DNA from: Deltaproteobacteria bacterium
Lineage (GTDB): Bacteria > Bdellovibrionota_B > Oligoflexia > Oligoflexales > CAIYRB01
Assembly: GCA_016874735.1 (NCBI GenBank)
Contig: VGTI01000007.1
Location: forward strand, 1 to 64,000
Length of the DNA: 64,000 nt
Direction of reading: 5' to 3'
This document shows positions 16,198 to 26,770 of this stretch, one piece after another. Position numbers and translations under genes: made by a program. The first letter of the stretch is position 1, and each line of letters starts with the position of its first letter. The notes under the pieces are model-generated. The model made no database searches. It was not told where the DNA came from and was given only the letters and a program-made list of their open reading frames with translations.

Positions 16198-18087
16198 TCA
16201 CGCCTCACTGTCGTCTTCTTGGCTGCGAAAATGGCTGAAAAGTGCCACAGCGCTGCTTTCTCTTAAACCTTTGACGGCCTTTAATTGTGCGAGCGTTGCC
16301 TGCCGTAGACCGTCTAAACCGCCGAATTCTGTGAGTAAAGTTTTGCGCATTGTGGGTCCGATGCCAGGGATAGACTCTAAATCGGAACCATGCGCAAGCT
16401 TGCTGCGACGCTGCCTGTGATGGGTGATGGCAAAGCGATGCGCTTCATCTCGAATTTGCGTTAATAAACGAAATTCAGGTGTGCCCGGAGCGAGTGGTTG
16501 TGCGGCGTCGCGATCCGGAAAAAACACGCGCTCAAAGCTACGCTCAGGTGCGCTTTTGTCCATAAAAGTCCGACGATCCCGTTTATTTGTGCGGCTTTTT
16601 GCCAGTGATACTAGATCAAAATTTAGTTCTGGATAGTCGTTAGTTGCCGCAGCCGCGGCGCTGAGTTGGCCCTTGCCGCCGTCGATGACGAGGAGATCAG
16701 GCAAGTCACCATCGCGCGCGGCGCGCGCCAGTCTGCGCCGTACAACCTCGTTGATGCTCGCAAAGTCGTCCGGAGCGCCACTCACTTCTTTAATGACGTA
16801 GTGGCGATACTGATCTTTGGCAGGCCTACCGTCGATAAAGCAAACATTACTAGCGACAATTGCGGTACCCTGGATGTTCGAAATATCGATACATTCCATG
16901 CGACGCGGAAACCTAGCTAGTCTCAAGTGTTCCTGCAGCATGCGGAGCTCGACCTGAGTTTTTTCATTAAGCCGCGCGATTTCTGTCAGGCGATAAGCGG
17001 CGTTTTTTTGCGCCATCTCGACTAGATCAAGGCGGGTGCCACGCTGTGGCCACCGGAGATCAAGTTTCGTAGCCTCTGGGTGCCCCGAGAGCAGGGCGTT
17101 GCGGAGATCATCATCGTCTTCGAGTTGTTCCGGTACAATTATTTCGCTCGGGAGGCTCCGTCCGTCGTAGTACTGGAGTAGGAACGCTGCTAGTGCCTCC
17201 TTGTCGTCCTGCAGCAGCGCTTCGAGCAAAAAGTTATCGCCGCCGATGAGCTTGCCGTCACGCACGGTTAGTACGTGAAACGACGCTTTATGATCCGTCA
17301 GTGTACAGGCAAAAATATCGGCATCATCAACGTCACCAGTGACCACTGACTGCTTCTCGGTGACCGCTGCAAACGCCTGTAACTGATCGCGGTAAATCGC
17401 CGCTAACTCAAAATTCTCTGCCTCAGCTGCTGCGAGCATGCGTTGCTCGATCAGCTTAGCTACCTCTTTGCTGCGTCCCGCAACGAAATCAACGGCGCTC
17501 TGCACAATGGACCGATATACCTCAGGATCCACCGGCAGATTGCATTGACCAAGACACATTTTCATGTGGTAGTAGTTGCACGGGCGCCGGGCATTAGTGA
17601 ATTCGTGGCGTGAGCAGCGTATCAATGGAAATATGCGGTAGGCTGCATCTAGCAGCAGACGTAGCTGCCCTGAACTGCCAAACGGGCCCAGATAGGTCGC
17701 GCCATCATCGCGCCGTCGTCGGACCCTCTCAAGTCGCGGCCAGTCCTCTTTAAAATTAATGCGCAAATAAGGATATTCCTTATCGTCGCGCAGCAGGACA
17801 TTGAACTGGGGCTTGTGGTGCTTAATGAGGGTGCGCTCGAGCAGCAGGGCCTCGAGCGGCGTCTGAGTGATGATGATTTCGACATCATAAATTTGGCCAG
17901 CAAGGACACGTGTTTTCAAATCTAGTTGCGACGGCGGCACAAAGTAGTGGGCCACTCGAGATTTCAGACTCTTGGCTTTGCCGACATAAATAATTTTGCC
18001 CAGGCTATTTTTCATTAAATAGCAGCCGGGATCTTTCGGTAGCTGGCGCAATTTTTCGCGCAGATCAATGCTAAGGTCGGCTCTCAA
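16198..18087 (-). CDS. uvrC: Excinuclease ABC subunit C
   Basis: This 629-residue UvrC makes the 3' and 5' incisions in nucleotide excision repair with UvrA and UvrB. Domains in order: GIY-YIG nuclease ([22 protein letters not shown], residues about 19-40 in part), Cys-rich linker, UVR motif that binds UvrB (about 205-235), RNase H-like 5' nuclease ([10 protein letters not shown] near 392), and a C-terminal helix-hairpin-helix ([18 protein letters not shown] near 570). The start is a TTG that overlaps the uvrB stop (TTGA), preceded by GGAGGGCGG; translational coupling with uvrB is likely. Confidence 0.96.
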   Translation of the reverse strand: MRADLSIDLREKLRQLPKDPGCYLMKNSLGKIIYVGKAKSLKSRVAHYFVPPSQLDLKTRVLAGQIYDVEIIITQTPLEALLLERTLIKHHKPQFNVLLRDDKEYPYLRINFKEDWPRLERVRRRRDDGATYLGPFGSSGQLRLLLDAAYRIFPLIRCSRHEFTNARRPCNYYHMKMCLGQCNLPVDPEVYRSIVQSAVDFVAGRSKEVAKLIEQRMLAAAEAENFELAAIYRDQLQAFAAVTEKQSVVTGDVDDADIFACTLTDHKASFHVLTVRDGKLIGGDNFLLEALLQDDKEALAAFLLQYYDGRSLPSEIIVPEQLEDDDDLRNALLSGHPEATKLDLRWPQRGTRLDLVEMAQKNAAYRLTEIARLNEKTQVELRMLQEHLRLARFPRRMECIDISNIQGTAIVASNVCFIDGRPAKDQYRHYVIKEVSGAPDDFASINEVVRRRLARAARDGDLPDLLVIDGGKGQLSAAAAATNDYPELNFDLVSLAKSRTNKRDRRTFMDKSAPERSFERVFFPDRDAAQPLAPGTPEFRLLTQIRDEAHRFAITHHRQRRSKLAHGSDLESIPGIGPTMRKTLLTEFGGLDGLRQATLAQLKAVKGLRESSAVALFSHFRSQEDDSEA

Positions 18088-20144
18088 GCACCGCCCTCCG
18101 TGAGTCCGGAGCCTGGAAGGGCGGACGCATCACCGGCCAACGCCATGAGTGCTGATTTGAGGCGTGAAATCTCGTCGCGGAGTTCGGCGGCTTTCTCAAA
18201 CTCAAGGGCGGCGGCGAACTTTTTCATTTCTTTCTGTTTTGAGCCGATCAGTTTCTCAAGTGCTTCGACATTTTCGACTCCAGCCTCGGCGAGTTTGGCG
18301 AACGCTGCAGACTCAACTTCAGGCTCTGGATCTAGGCCGTAAAGTTTACGGAGATCAAGTGGCAGGCTCTTGATAATGGTCTGTGGTGTGATGCCATGCT
18401 TTTCGTTATAGGCCTGCTGAATTAGGCGGCGTCGCTCAGTTTCATCCATACATGCCCGCATCGAATCGGTGATGCGGTCGGCATAGAAAATCACGCGGCC
18501 TTCACTATTACGTGCAGCACGTCCGACCACCTGGATGAGCGATGAGCGCGAGCGAAGAAATCCTTCCTTGTCAGCATCCATCACGGCGACGAGTCTGACT
18601 TCGGGGAGGTCAAGTCCCTCACGCAGAAGGTTGATGCCGATCAGGACATCGAAGACGCCTTTACGTAAATCGCGGAGTAATTCCACGCGCTCCAAACTGT
18701 CGATATCAGCATGCAGGTAGCGCACCTTGATGCCCATTTCAGCAAAATGGCGGCTCAAATCCTCGGCCATGCGTTTTGTCAGCGTCGTCACCAGGACGCG
18801 GCCTGTTTGCCCTACGGTTTTGACGATTTCTCCGTAGAGATCGTCTACTTGACCCTTGGCTGCACGCACCTCAATTTGGGGATCGATGAGTCCCGTGGGG
18901 CGGATCACTTGCTCAATCACCTGACCGCCAGCGGCCTGGAGTTCGTAGGGGCCCGGTGTAGCAGAGACATGAATGAGAGCGCCTGAACGCGTCAGAAACT
19001 CGTCAAAGTTTAGCGGTCTATTGTCCAGCGCTGATGGTAAGCGAAATCCGAAGTCAACTAAAACCTGTTTACGAGCGCGGTCGCCACGATACATCCCGTT
19101 GAGCTGCGGGTTAGTGATGTGGCTCTCGTCAATGATCGTTAGAAAGTCGCGCGGGAAATAGTCGAGCAGGGTCGGTGGCGGCTGTCCAGGCGCCGTACCC
19201 GTGAGATACCTTGAGTAGTTCTCAATGCCAGGACAATAACCAAGATGCTCGAGGGTTTCGACATCATGCATCGTCCTCTGTTCCAGGCGCTGATATTCGA
19301 CTAATTTATTCTGGGCCTTGAGTTCCCGTAGGCGGAGGCCGAGATCAGCCAGGATTTCGCGGATAATCTGGTCGCGATCACCGCGGTCGGTGACGTAATG
19401 GCTACCGGGATAAATCGTCAGCTCCTCCACGGTGCGGATGACTTTGCCGGTCAGCGCATCAACGAGTTGCAGGCTGTCGATTTCGTCGCCAAAGAACTCG
19501 ACACGCACAGCTTCGTCCCTTTGGTGAGCGGGTAGGATGTCGACCGTATCCCCGCGGACGCGAAAATGTCCCCGCGTCAGATTCATGTCGTTGCGTGCGT
19601 ACTGAATTTCGATCAGGGCGCGCAAGAGGTCGTTGCGACTGATCTCCTGCCCCTTAGCTAGCGGCACGACGAGCTTGGAGTAGGCCGATGGTGACCCCAG
19701 ACCGTAAATGCAGCTAACGCTGGCCACGATGATCACATCGCGGCGCTCAAAGAGTGATCTGGTGGCGGCGTGGCGCATCTTGTCGATGTCGTCATTGATC
19801 GAGGCGTCTTTGGCGATATAGGTGTCACTACTCGGGACGTAGGCCTCGGGTTGGTAGTAGTCGTAGTAGCTAATAAAGAACTCGACGGCGTTGTCAGGGA
19901 ACAGCTCCCGCATCTCGGCGAACAGCTGGGCGGCCAGGGTCTTGTTGGGAGCGATGATCAGGGCCGGGCGCCCGAGCTGGGCAATGATGTTGGCCATGGT
20001 GAAGGTCTTACCCGAGCCCGTGACCCCCATCAGGACCTGATGGCGTCGCCCGGACTCGACACCAGACCGGAGGGCACCGATAGCCTGGGGCTGGTCACCC
20101 TGGGGCTGGTAGGTAGTCGCCAGCTTAAAGGTGGTGGAGGTCAT
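18084..20144 (-). CDS. uvrB: Excinuclease ABC subunit B
   Basis: This 686-residue DNA damage recognition helicase-like subunit has Walker A GVTGSGKT near residue 40, the DNA-clamping beta-hairpin ([18 protein letters not shown], about 92-110), helicase motifs to QVVGRAARN, and a C-terminal UVR domain (about 635-670) that contacts UvrC. Ribosome site AAGGAAG precedes the ATG. It is the first gene of a uvrB-uvrC operon, an arrangement seen in many former deltaproteobacteria. A CTGT-N10-ACAG dyad 16 bases upstream may be an SOS-type operator. Confidence 0.97.
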   Translation of the reverse strand: MTSTTFKLATTYQPQGDQPQAIGALRSGVESGRRHQVLMGVTGSGKTFTMANIIAQLGRPALIIAPNKTLAAQLFAEMRELFPDNAVEFFISYYDYYQPEAYVPSSDTYIAKDASINDDIDKMRHAATRSLFERRDVIIVASVSCIYGLGSPSAYSKLVVPLAKGQEISRNDLLRALIEIQYARNDMNLTRGHFRVRGDTVDILPAHQRDEAVRVEFFGDEIDSLQLVDALTGKVIRTVEELTIYPGSHYVTDRGDRDQIIREILADLGLRLRELKAQNKLVEYQRLEQRTMHDVETLEHLGYCPGIENYSRYLTGTAPGQPPPTLLDYFPRDFLTIIDESHITNPQLNGMYRGDRARKQVLVDFGFRLPSALDNRPLNFDEFLTRSGALIHVSATPGPYELQAAGGQVIEQVIRPTGLIDPQIEVRAAKGQVDDLYGEIVKTVGQTGRVLVTTLTKRMAEDLSRHFAEMGIKVRYLHADIDSLERVELLRDLRKGVFDVLIGINLLREGLDLPEVRLVAVMDADKEGFLRSRSSLIQVVGRAARNSEGRVIFYADRITDSMRACMDETERRRLIQQAYNEKHGITPQTIIKSLPLDLRKLYGLDPEPEVESAAFAKLAEAGVENVEALEKLIGSKQKEMKKFAAALEFEKAAELRDEISRLKSALMALAGDASALPGSGLTEGGA

Positions 20145-20159
20145 GATCGGGCTTCCTTA

Positions 20160-20177
20160 CTGTCGCGGGCGTTACAG
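20160..20177. promoter_or_regulatory. CTGT-N10-ACAG dyad in the uvrB promoter
   Basis: CTGT (20160-20163) and ACAG (20174-20177) are separated by 10 bases, directly upstream of uvrB. The E. coli LexA box is CTGT-N8-ACAG, so the spacing is two bases wider. It may be a lineage-specific SOS box or chance. Confidence 0.3.
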
Positions 20178-20405
20178 GTTATACTTAACACAATCTTCAC
20201 CGGTGGGCGGTCGGTTTCGGACTTATATTTTGCTCACAAACTATTGGACCTTCAGGAAAATTATGCTACAGCTAATAAGCACATTCTTGACAGTATCATG
20301 CGACGCCTGAGGGTGTGACGTATGCGTCCGGAATTGTGAATTTTTGCGCTACTACCTGTTGCTCGTTGTCCATAAGCTGCGTCCCTTTTTGCAAGGAGGC
20401 CGTTG

Positions 20406-20972
20406 TTGCGATCCTCTATCAGCTCTTGCCTTAAGCCGTTTCTGGCCCTGGTTCTGTCATTGGCTGCCCTCGTGGTCGCCCAACCGGCATCCGCCTGGTG
20501 GATGTACACTCCGGGTGACACCGTAGATAACGTCGGCTACAAGCCGGAGCAGCCGATCCCCTTCAGTCATAAGTTGCATGCGGGCAAGAACGAGATCCCT
20601 TGTCAGTACTGCCACTCTGCGGCGCGCCGCTCATCGTCGGCAGGTATTCCGCCGCTGAACACTTGTATGGGTTGTCACCGCTTGGTTGCGACCGATAAGC
20701 CCAACATCCAAAAAGTGACGGAACATTATAAAAACAACGATCCCATCAAGTGGATCAAAGTCCACGATCTTCCTGACTTCGTGCGCTTCCCGCACAAGAT
20801 TCACGTGACCAACAAAGCCGACGGCGGTGCTGGTATCGAATGCCAGGAATGTCACGGCAAAGTTCAAGAGATGGATGTGGTCGAGCAGGTAGCGCCGCTC
20901 CAGATGGGCTGGTGTATCGGTTGCCACAAAGAGCGCAAAGCCAAGCTTGAATGCGTTGCTTGTCACTACTGA
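20406..20972 (+). CDS. actA: Alternative complex III pentahaem cytochrome subunit ActA
   Basis: About 188 residues. A signal peptide (cleavage after QPASA, about residue 29) is followed by five CxxCH haem sites: CQYCH, CMGCH, CQECH, CIGCH and CVACH. This is the pentahaem cytochrome c of alternative complex III, which passes electrons from the iron-sulfur subunit ActB to periplasmic acceptors. The second of two adjacent TTG codons is preferred because AGGAGG (20394-20399) is 6 bases before it. It opens the actABCDEF operon. Confidence 0.92.
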   Translation: MRSSISSCLKPFLALVLSLAALVVAQPASAWWMYTPGDTVDNVGYKPEQPIPFSHKLHAGKNEIPCQYCHSAARRSSSAGIPPLNTCMGCHRLVATDKPNIQKVTEHYKNNDPIKWIKVHDLPDFVRFPHKIHVTNKADGGAGIECQECHGKVQEMDVVEQVAPLQMGWCIGCHKERKAKLECVACHY

Positions 20973-21068
20973 ATTGTCTGAGCGCTAGTCGTTCGTTAGC
21001 GACGCGGCGCTGCCATTGACCGGGGGGGATTGCGGTACGTGACCCCCAGATTTCCCGAGGAGCGAGAC

Positions 21069-24000
21069 TTGAGTACGACCAGAGAACCGGATCACAGTTC
21101 GGAGACACCGTTTGCTCCCGTTCCCGCCGGCGACGATCCGCGTCGCGGACAAGAGGTGTTTGCACCGACGGACGGACCGTTTGAGGCTCCCGCCAAGACT
21201 TTCGTCGAGGGTCCTTACTACAAGGGCGTTGAGGAGCGCTTACCGGATCTAGCGCAGCGCAGTGAGTCTGATGGCGAAAGTCCGAAGGCCCGTGCCTTCT
21301 CGGTCGATCGTCGCGACCTGCTCAAGCTGTTCAGCGCATCTGCAGTGGCCGGCACGGCTGCCTGTGTCCAGCGCCCAGTCGAGAAGGCGATACCGTTCGT
21401 CAATCAGCCCACCGACACTTGGCCGGGCGAGCCCGTACATTTTGCCACGACCTGCGGCGAATGCTCGGCAGGTTGCGGTGTTATGGCGCGTACGCGCGAG
21501 GGTCGTCCTACCAAGCTTGAGGGTCTTCCCGAGCATCCGGTCAACACCGGCAGTTTGTGTACCGTTGGTCAGGCCAGCTTGCAGGCTCTGTTTCACCCGG
21601 AGCGCCAAGCCCGTCCGACGATCCGCTTTGGCAGTAAGATCGAGCCGTCTGAGTGGAATGATGTATTCGAGAACTTTGCGGCTAAACTGACCTCTCCCAA
21701 AATTGGTATCCTAACCAATGGCTCGACGGGCCATCGTCATGGGTTCTTCAAGGAATTCTTGGAGAAGGTCGGGTCGAGCGCAGATAAGCTCTACACCTAC
21801 GACAGCAACTCGCTAGCAGAAGCCACCGCTGAGGCCCACAAGATCGCCTACGGTCTCCATGCGGTTCCGCGTTCCGATCTGTCAAAGGCTAAGGTGATTG
21901 TCGGTGTAGGTGCTGACTTCCTCGACGTTGGTACCTCGCTTCTATACAACACCAAGACTTACACCGAGGGCCACTCGTTCCGCGGTGCTGACAAATCCAA
22001 GCATGTTCAATTTGAGTCGTTCTTCACGCTGACAGGTGCCCGCTCTGATTACCGCCATCCGATCGCTCCGGGTAGTGAGACGGTGGTGACCCTGCTGCTG
22101 GTTAACTCCCTACTGAAGAACTCCGCCGTCAAGGGCTCTGCTGCGGCACGCTCCCAGGCGCAAGCTGTCCTTAGTGCGAACGCTGCACTGCTGAGTGGCG
22201 CTTACGACCGCGTTGGTTACAGCGAAGCAAACTTCGACAAACTGGCCGAAGAGATGCTCGCTAGCCAATCCGTAGTTCTCGCTGGCGGCTCCGCCTTTGA
22301 CGAGAATGCGACTACGCTGCAGCTAGCGGCTATTTTAGCCAACGAGCTCGTCGGTGCTTACGAGACCGTCCTGTTCCTGCAGAAGGACTGGCTGACGGCT
22401 CCCGTCGCTACGGGTGACCTCCAGCGCTTCATGACCGAATCCAGAGACATTGACGTACTCTTCCTGATTGACGTCGATCCGGTATTCACGCTGCCACCAT
22501 CGTGGGGAGTGGGCGAAGTGTTGGAAAAAATTCCAACTGTAGCCGTACTATGTGACTTCCCCAATGAGTCCTCGCAGTATGCGAAGTACGTGCTCAACAC
22601 CCACCATTGGCTCGAGTCCTGGGGCGATGAGCAATCCGTTGCAGGGCTATGGAGCGTGCGTCAGCCGGTAGTACGTCCGACCACGGACAGCCGTCAGACT
22701 GAAGACATCCTGATGTGGATCGCAGCCTACGCCAAGAAGCCCCTGGGCTACGAAAACTATCGTGCCTATCTTAAGAAGAAGTGGGACGATATCCGCACAT
22801 TGGTTGGACGCAATGACGTTCCAGCTGACAACTACTTCGATCTCGTATTGCAGCACGGCTATGACGGGCGCAACGCGACTCAGGTCGTACCTGATTTGAG
22901 CGGCAACCTAGCGAGCAGCTTCCGCTACACCGATACCGGTAGTGGTGGCCTGCGCCTGGTGGCGCCTCTCGATTACCGCCTCCGTGACGGGCGCCATGCC
23001 TGGAAGCCGGCCCTGCAGGAGACTCCAGACTCCCTGACCACGATCACGTGGGATACTTGGGTCGCGATCAACCCCGTGACCACGGCTAAGCTCGGTCTGC
23101 GTAAGTTTGATGTGGTTAAAGTCGAAGGTCCCGCTGGCAGCTTTGAGGCTTCGGTTTACCCGCTTCCTGGCCTTCATCCCGACACCGTAGTAGTGCCTCG
23201 CGGTAACGGCCATAGTAAAGCCAATGGTACAGTTCAAGGTGGCAACGGGGTCAACCCGCTGGTGGCCTTTGCGCGCGCTCAGGACCAGTTCACGGGAGCT
23301 CCTGTGACCTATGGTCAGCAAGTCAAGCTAACGGCGACTGGACGCGTGTTTGAACTAGCGCAGACGCAGAAGCACAACGACATTGCCAACCGTAAGGACA
23401 TCATCAAGGAAGTGCCCATCGCAACAGCGGTGGCTAACATGGGTAAGACCCAAGATCTTGACGATGTACCGAACCTCTACCCAGCGATGCCCAAGCAACA
23501 GCACCGTTGGGGTATGTCGATCGACCTCTCTAAATGTACCGGTTGTAGCGCTTGCGTCGTCGCCTGTACGATCGAAAACAACGTGCCGCAAGTTGGCCGT
23601 GAACAGGTCTTGCTCGGCCGCCAGATGCACTGGATGCAAATCGACCGCTACTTTGCTGGGTCGGTAGAGGCCCCAGAGGTGACGTTCCAGCCGATGCTAT
23701 GCCAGCACTGTGCGCAGGCGCCTTGCGAGGGTGTATGTCCGGTGTTTGCGACCTCGCATGATCCTGAGGGCATCAACCAGATGACCTACAACCGTTGTAT
23801 CGGTACTCGTTACTGCGCCAACGCTTGTCCTTACAAGATCCGCCGCTTCAACTGGTGGACACATCGTTGGAATACCATGGGAGCGCGTCTTACTGACCGC
23901 AACCCGCGCGCACTCAACCCAGATGTCACCGTTCGGACGCGTGGTGTGATGGAGAAGTGTTCGTTCTGCTACCAGCGTGTACGTGACGCGCGTCACAAAG

Positions 24001-24341
24001 AAAAACTCAACGGCATTCCCGTGGGTCAGCCTGGTAACGTGGTGAAGACCGCTTGCCAACAAACATGTCCTGCCGAGGCGATTGCCTTCGGTAACCTGCT
24101 TGATCCGGCCGCACCAGTCACGCAGCAGCGTAAGGATTTGCGGGCCTACTTAGCTCTGAACGGCGAACCTTCGCTCAAGGAGTACGGCCTGAAAACCATG
24201 CCAAGCGTAAACTACTTGGCTAAGGTCTCGTTCACGGCGAAGCCAGCTCACCACGGAGCCCACGGCGGCGACCATGGCGAGGCTGGTCACGGCGAGCAGC
24301 ATGGGGCACGGCCGGTTGAGAAGAGCAAGAAGAAGGGATAA
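21069..24341 (+). CDS. actB: Alternative complex III iron-sulfur subunit ActB (molybdopterin-oxidoreductase-like)
   Basis: About 1090 residues from a TTG with GAGGAG six bases upstream. An ~80-residue leader precedes a twin-arginine motif (DRRDLLKLF, near 80-88) and a Cys at about 99 suited to lipidation. The large B1 domain is molybdopterin-oxidoreductase-like. The B2 domain carries ferredoxin-type clusters: CTGCSACVVAC, CQHCAQAPCEGVC, a three-Cys CIGTRYCANAC suited to [3Fe-4S], and CSFC with CQQTC, matching the known three [4Fe-4S] plus one [3Fe-4S] set. Unusually, B1 also holds CGECSAGC with a fourth Cys 27 residues on. The C-terminus is His/Gly-rich. Confidence 0.93.
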   Translation: MSTTREPDHSSETPFAPVPAGDDPRRGQEVFAPTDGPFEAPAKTFVEGPYYKGVEERLPDLAQRSESDGESPKARAFSVDRRDLLKLFSASAVAGTAACVQRPVEKAIPFVNQPTDTWPGEPVHFATTCGECSAGCGVMARTREGRPTKLEGLPEHPVNTGSLCTVGQASLQALFHPERQARPTIRFGSKIEPSEWNDVFENFAAKLTSPKIGILTNGSTGHRHGFFKEFLEKVGSSADKLYTYDSNSLAEATAEAHKIAYGLHAVPRSDLSKAKVIVGVGADFLDVGTSLLYNTKTYTEGHSFRGADKSKHVQFESFFTLTGARSDYRHPIAPGSETVVTLLLVNSLLKNSAVKGSAAARSQAQAVLSANAALLSGAYDRVGYSEANFDKLAEEMLASQSVVLAGGSAFDENATTLQLAAILANELVGAYETVLFLQKDWLTAPVATGDLQRFMTESRDIDVLFLIDVDPVFTLPPSWGVGEVLEKIPTVAVLCDFPNESSQYAKYVLNTHHWLESWGDEQSVAGLWSVRQPVVRPTTDSRQTEDILMWIAAYAKKPLGYENYRAYLKKKWDDIRTLVGRNDVPADNYFDLVLQHGYDGRNATQVVPDLSGNLASSFRYTDTGSGGLRLVAPLDYRLRDGRHAWKPALQETPDSLTTITWDTWVAINPVTTAKLGLRKFDVVKVEGPAGSFEASVYPLPGLHPDTVVVPRGNGHSKANGTVQGGNGVNPLVAFARAQDQFTGAPVTYGQQVKLTATGRVFELAQTQKHNDIANRKDIIKEVPIATAVANMGKTQDLDDVPNLYPAMPKQQHRWGMSIDLSKCTGCSACVVACTIENNVPQVGREQVLLGRQMHWMQIDRYFAGSVEAPEVTFQPMLCQHCAQAPCEGVCPVFATSHDPEGINQMTYNRCIGTRYCANACPYKIRRFNWWTHRWNTMGARLTDRNPRALNPDVTVRTRGVMEKCSFCYQRVRDARHKEKLNGIPVGQPGNVVKTACQQTCPAEAIAFGNLLDPAAPVTQQRKDLRAYLALNGEPSLKEYGLKTMPSVNYLAKVSFTAKPAHHGAHGGDHGEAGHGEQHGARPVEKSKKKG

Positions 24342-24382
24342 TCAGGGGTGCAGGTTAACTCTGAGGGAGTGAGGCTAGGCTG

Positions 24383-25744
24383 ATGAGTGATGATTCAAAG
24401 TTGTGGTCGAAGACCATCTCGGATGTAAATTCGGAGATCCTGGTTAACCTGGAGAACCCGCATCCTGCCTACTACGTAGCGCTTGCGCTGTCGGTGTCGG
24501 CTTTACTTGTGGGAATCGTTTTTGTAGCGCTGCATTTCACCTACGGTTTGGGTCTCTGGACCTTCCGGCCGCCGGTGTACTGGGAAGTCGACATTACCAA
24601 CTTCGTCTTTTGGGTCGGTATCGGTCATGCCGGTACGTTGATTTCGGCTATTCTCTTTCTCTTCCGCGCCAAGTGGCGGAATACAGTGAACCGAAGTGCA
24701 GAGGCTATGACGATCTTTGCGGTGATTTGTGCTCTGGTCTTCCCGCTCATTCACATGGGACGTCCTTGGCACGGTGCGATCTGGGCTGTTCCACTGCCTA
24801 ACACCAACAACCTCTGGGTTAACTTCCGCTCGCCGCTGTTCTGGGACGTGATGGCAATCTCGACGTACTTCACGACCTCGCTACTCTTCTGGTACATGGG
24901 TCTGGTGCCGGACTTAGCTAGTATCCGCGATCGATGCAAAGGTTTCAAACGCCTGATCTACGGCATCATGTCGTTCGGCTGGCGCGGAACGGCTAAACAA
25001 TGGTGGCACTACGAGGCTGGTTACGGCTTCTTAGCAGCCCTCGCAACCCCGCTGGTACTTTCGGTGCACTCCGTAGTTTCCTGGGACTTCGCCATGTCGA
25101 TTCAGCCAGGCTGGCACACGACGATCTTCCCGCCGTACTTCGTTGCGGGTGCTATCCTCTCGGGTTGTGCGATGGTGTATAACTTACTCTTGCCCGTGCG
25201 CTACATGTTCCGGTTAGAGAAGTTCATCCTGCCCGAGCACTTAGAGGCCTGCTTGCGCCTCACACTGCTCACATCGACCATCGTATTCTATGCCTACAGC
25301 TTGGAATTCTTCGTTGCCTGGTACAGCGGCAACCCTTACGAGTGGGCTCTCTTCGAGAAGCGGGCGATCGGTCCCTACAGCTTCTACTTCTGGGTCATGA
25401 TGTTCTGTAACTGTATCTTCCCACTGGCCCTATGGTCACGCAGGGTGCGCAACAACATCCCTGTTGCTTTTGTCATCTGTGTCTTGATCAACGTCGGCAT
25501 GTGGTTCGAACGCTACAACATCATCGTCTCCTCGCTGGTTGAAGACTTCGTACCGGCGCGCTGGGGCCACGTGCAGCCGGGTCTGTGGGAGATTGTGATC
25601 ACCCTCGGCAGCTTTGGTTTGTTCACCACGTTCTACCTGGTGTTCGTGAAGTTCTTCCCAATTGTCTCGCTCTCGGAGATTAAGCTGATCATGCCGAAAC
25701 CGCTCAGTTCGAAGGCGCATGGAGGGGCTCACCACCATGGCTAA
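24383..25744 (+). CDS. actC: Alternative complex III membrane subunit ActC (NrfD/PsrC family)
   Basis: This 453-residue polytopic protein of the NrfD/PsrC family has about ten transmembrane helices. It is the quinol-binding subunit of alternative complex III. The sequence shows the typical N-terminal NPHPAYYVAL segment and conserved HAGTLISA and SVVSWDFA helices, and ends with a His-rich tail (KAHGGAHHHG). It follows actB by about 40 bases. Its 3' end overlaps the start of actD by 8 bases. Confidence 0.93.
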   Translation: MSDDSKLWSKTISDVNSEILVNLENPHPAYYVALALSVSALLVGIVFVALHFTYGLGLWTFRPPVYWEVDITNFVFWVGIGHAGTLISAILFLFRAKWRNTVNRSAEAMTIFAVICALVFPLIHMGRPWHGAIWAVPLPNTNNLWVNFRSPLFWDVMAISTYFTTSLLFWYMGLVPDLASIRDRCKGFKRLIYGIMSFGWRGTAKQWWHYEAGYGFLAALATPLVLSVHSVVSWDFAMSIQPGWHTTIFPPYFVAGAILSGCAMVYNLLLPVRYMFRLEKFILPEHLEACLRLTLLTSTIVFYAYSLEFFVAWYSGNPYEWALFEKRAIGPYSFYFWVMMFCNCIFPLALWSRRVRNNIPVAFVICVLINVGMWFERYNIIVSSLVEDFVPARWGHVQPGLWEIVITLGSFGLFTTFYLVFVKFFPIVSLSEIKLIMPKPLSSKAHGGAHHHG

Positions 25745-26258
25745 TACCCAAAGTCCTGACACTGGCATCATTGGAATCTTTAGACATCTTGATACCGTGT
25801 GTACGGCTATCGAAAAAGTGCGTGATCGGCCAGATTTTGCTGGGCATGAAGTGTTCAGTCCTACGTCGTACCACGAAATCGAGCACGCTAGCGGCTTCGG
25901 TGCAAGTCCGGTGCGCGCCTTCACGCTGATTGGCGCTCTGACGGGAACTTGTACTGGTTTCGGCCTGGCTCTGGCCTGTGACTGGGATTGGCCAATTGTC
26001 GTTGGCGGTAAAACTGCAGGTATTGCTTCATTGCCGGCTTACGTGGTCTTAGGCTTTGAGTTTACGATTCTACTCGGTGCCATCTCCACAGTTCTTGGCA
26101 TGCTAGTGATGGGTCGGATTCCCAATCCTAAGCGCCGTGTCCTTGACGTCCGTACTACCGATGATCGCTTTGCTATCTTTTTGCCGGGAGCGCAGCTCTC
26201 TAGTCCCCAGGCCCAGTTCTTGCGTGACTGCGGTGCGGAAGAGGTGAGGAACACATGA
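25737..26258 (+). CDS. actD: Alternative complex III subunit ActD (DUF3341)
   Basis: About 173 residues starting MANTQSPDTGIIGIF; the ATG at 25737 follows GGAGGGG. A cytoplasmic N-terminal domain with the DUF3341 pattern (about residues 12-60) is followed by two transmembrane helices (about 65-85 and 103-125) and a soluble tail (DDRFAIFLPG). It is a small structural subunit of alternative complex III. It overlaps actC and, by ATGA, actE. Confidence 0.92.
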   Translation: MANTQSPDTGIIGIFRHLDTVCTAIEKVRDRPDFAGHEVFSPTSYHEIEHASGFGASPVRAFTLIGALTGTCTGFGLALACDWDWPIVVGGKTAGIASLPAYVVLGFEFTILLGAISTVLGMLVMGRIPNPKRRVLDVRTTDDRFAIFLPGAQLSSPQAQFLRDCGAEEVRNT

Positions 26259-26770
26259 CCACATTGGCGACAAGAATTGGAATGACTGCAGCAGTCCTAG
26301 CGACTGGTCTGCTGGCTAGTTGCCGTTACGATGGCACTGGTACAAAAATGCAGTGGGCTCCGGACATGGCGGATTCGCCAGCGCCTAAAGCTCAACGCGA
26401 CTACCTAGACCCACCTGAGGGCTCGGTAGCCATGAACTCCATTCTTTACGTGAAGACTCCGGAAGAGGCTGAGCAGCTTTACGGCATGCCCGAAATGATC
26501 GCCAACGATCCACAGGGTATGGAAAAAGGTAAAAAACATTACGAGACCTTCTGTCAGCCTTGTCACGGCGCCAACGCCAAGGGCGGTAAGCTACCCGGAA
26601 TCGTACCTCCGGATCTGACGCACGAGTCCTACCAAGGTCGCAAGGATGGCTTCTTTTTCTACCGGATCACTTTTGGTGCGAATGTCATGCCGGCCTACGG
26701 TTATGCCATCACGCCATCGGAACGTTGGTACATCGTCCGGCACTTGCGCTTGTTGCAGAAGGGGGCGTGA
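26255..26770 (+). CDS. actE: Alternative complex III monohaem cytochrome subunit ActE
   Basis: This 171-residue lipoprotein (signal with lipobox LASC near residue 23) has one class I cytochrome c domain: CQPCHG near residue 96, and an axial Met likely in NVMPAYG near 150. In alternative complex III it accepts electrons from ActA and hands them to the oxidase or to soluble cytochrome c. It overlaps actD by 4 bases and actF by 1. Confidence 0.92.
   Translation: MTTLATRIGMTAAVLATGLLASCRYDGTGTKMQWAPDMADSPAPKAQRDYLDPPEGSVAMNSILYVKTPEEAEQLYGMPEMIANDPQGMEKGKKHYETFCQPCHGANAKGGKLPGIVPPDLTHESYQGRKDGFFFYRITFGANVMPAYGYAITPSERWYIVRHLRLLQKGA

Noticed and set aside
21249-24062. Several long antisense frames across actB
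   Set aside because: They are shadows of a high-GC, codon-biased gene; none has a domain or a ribosome site.
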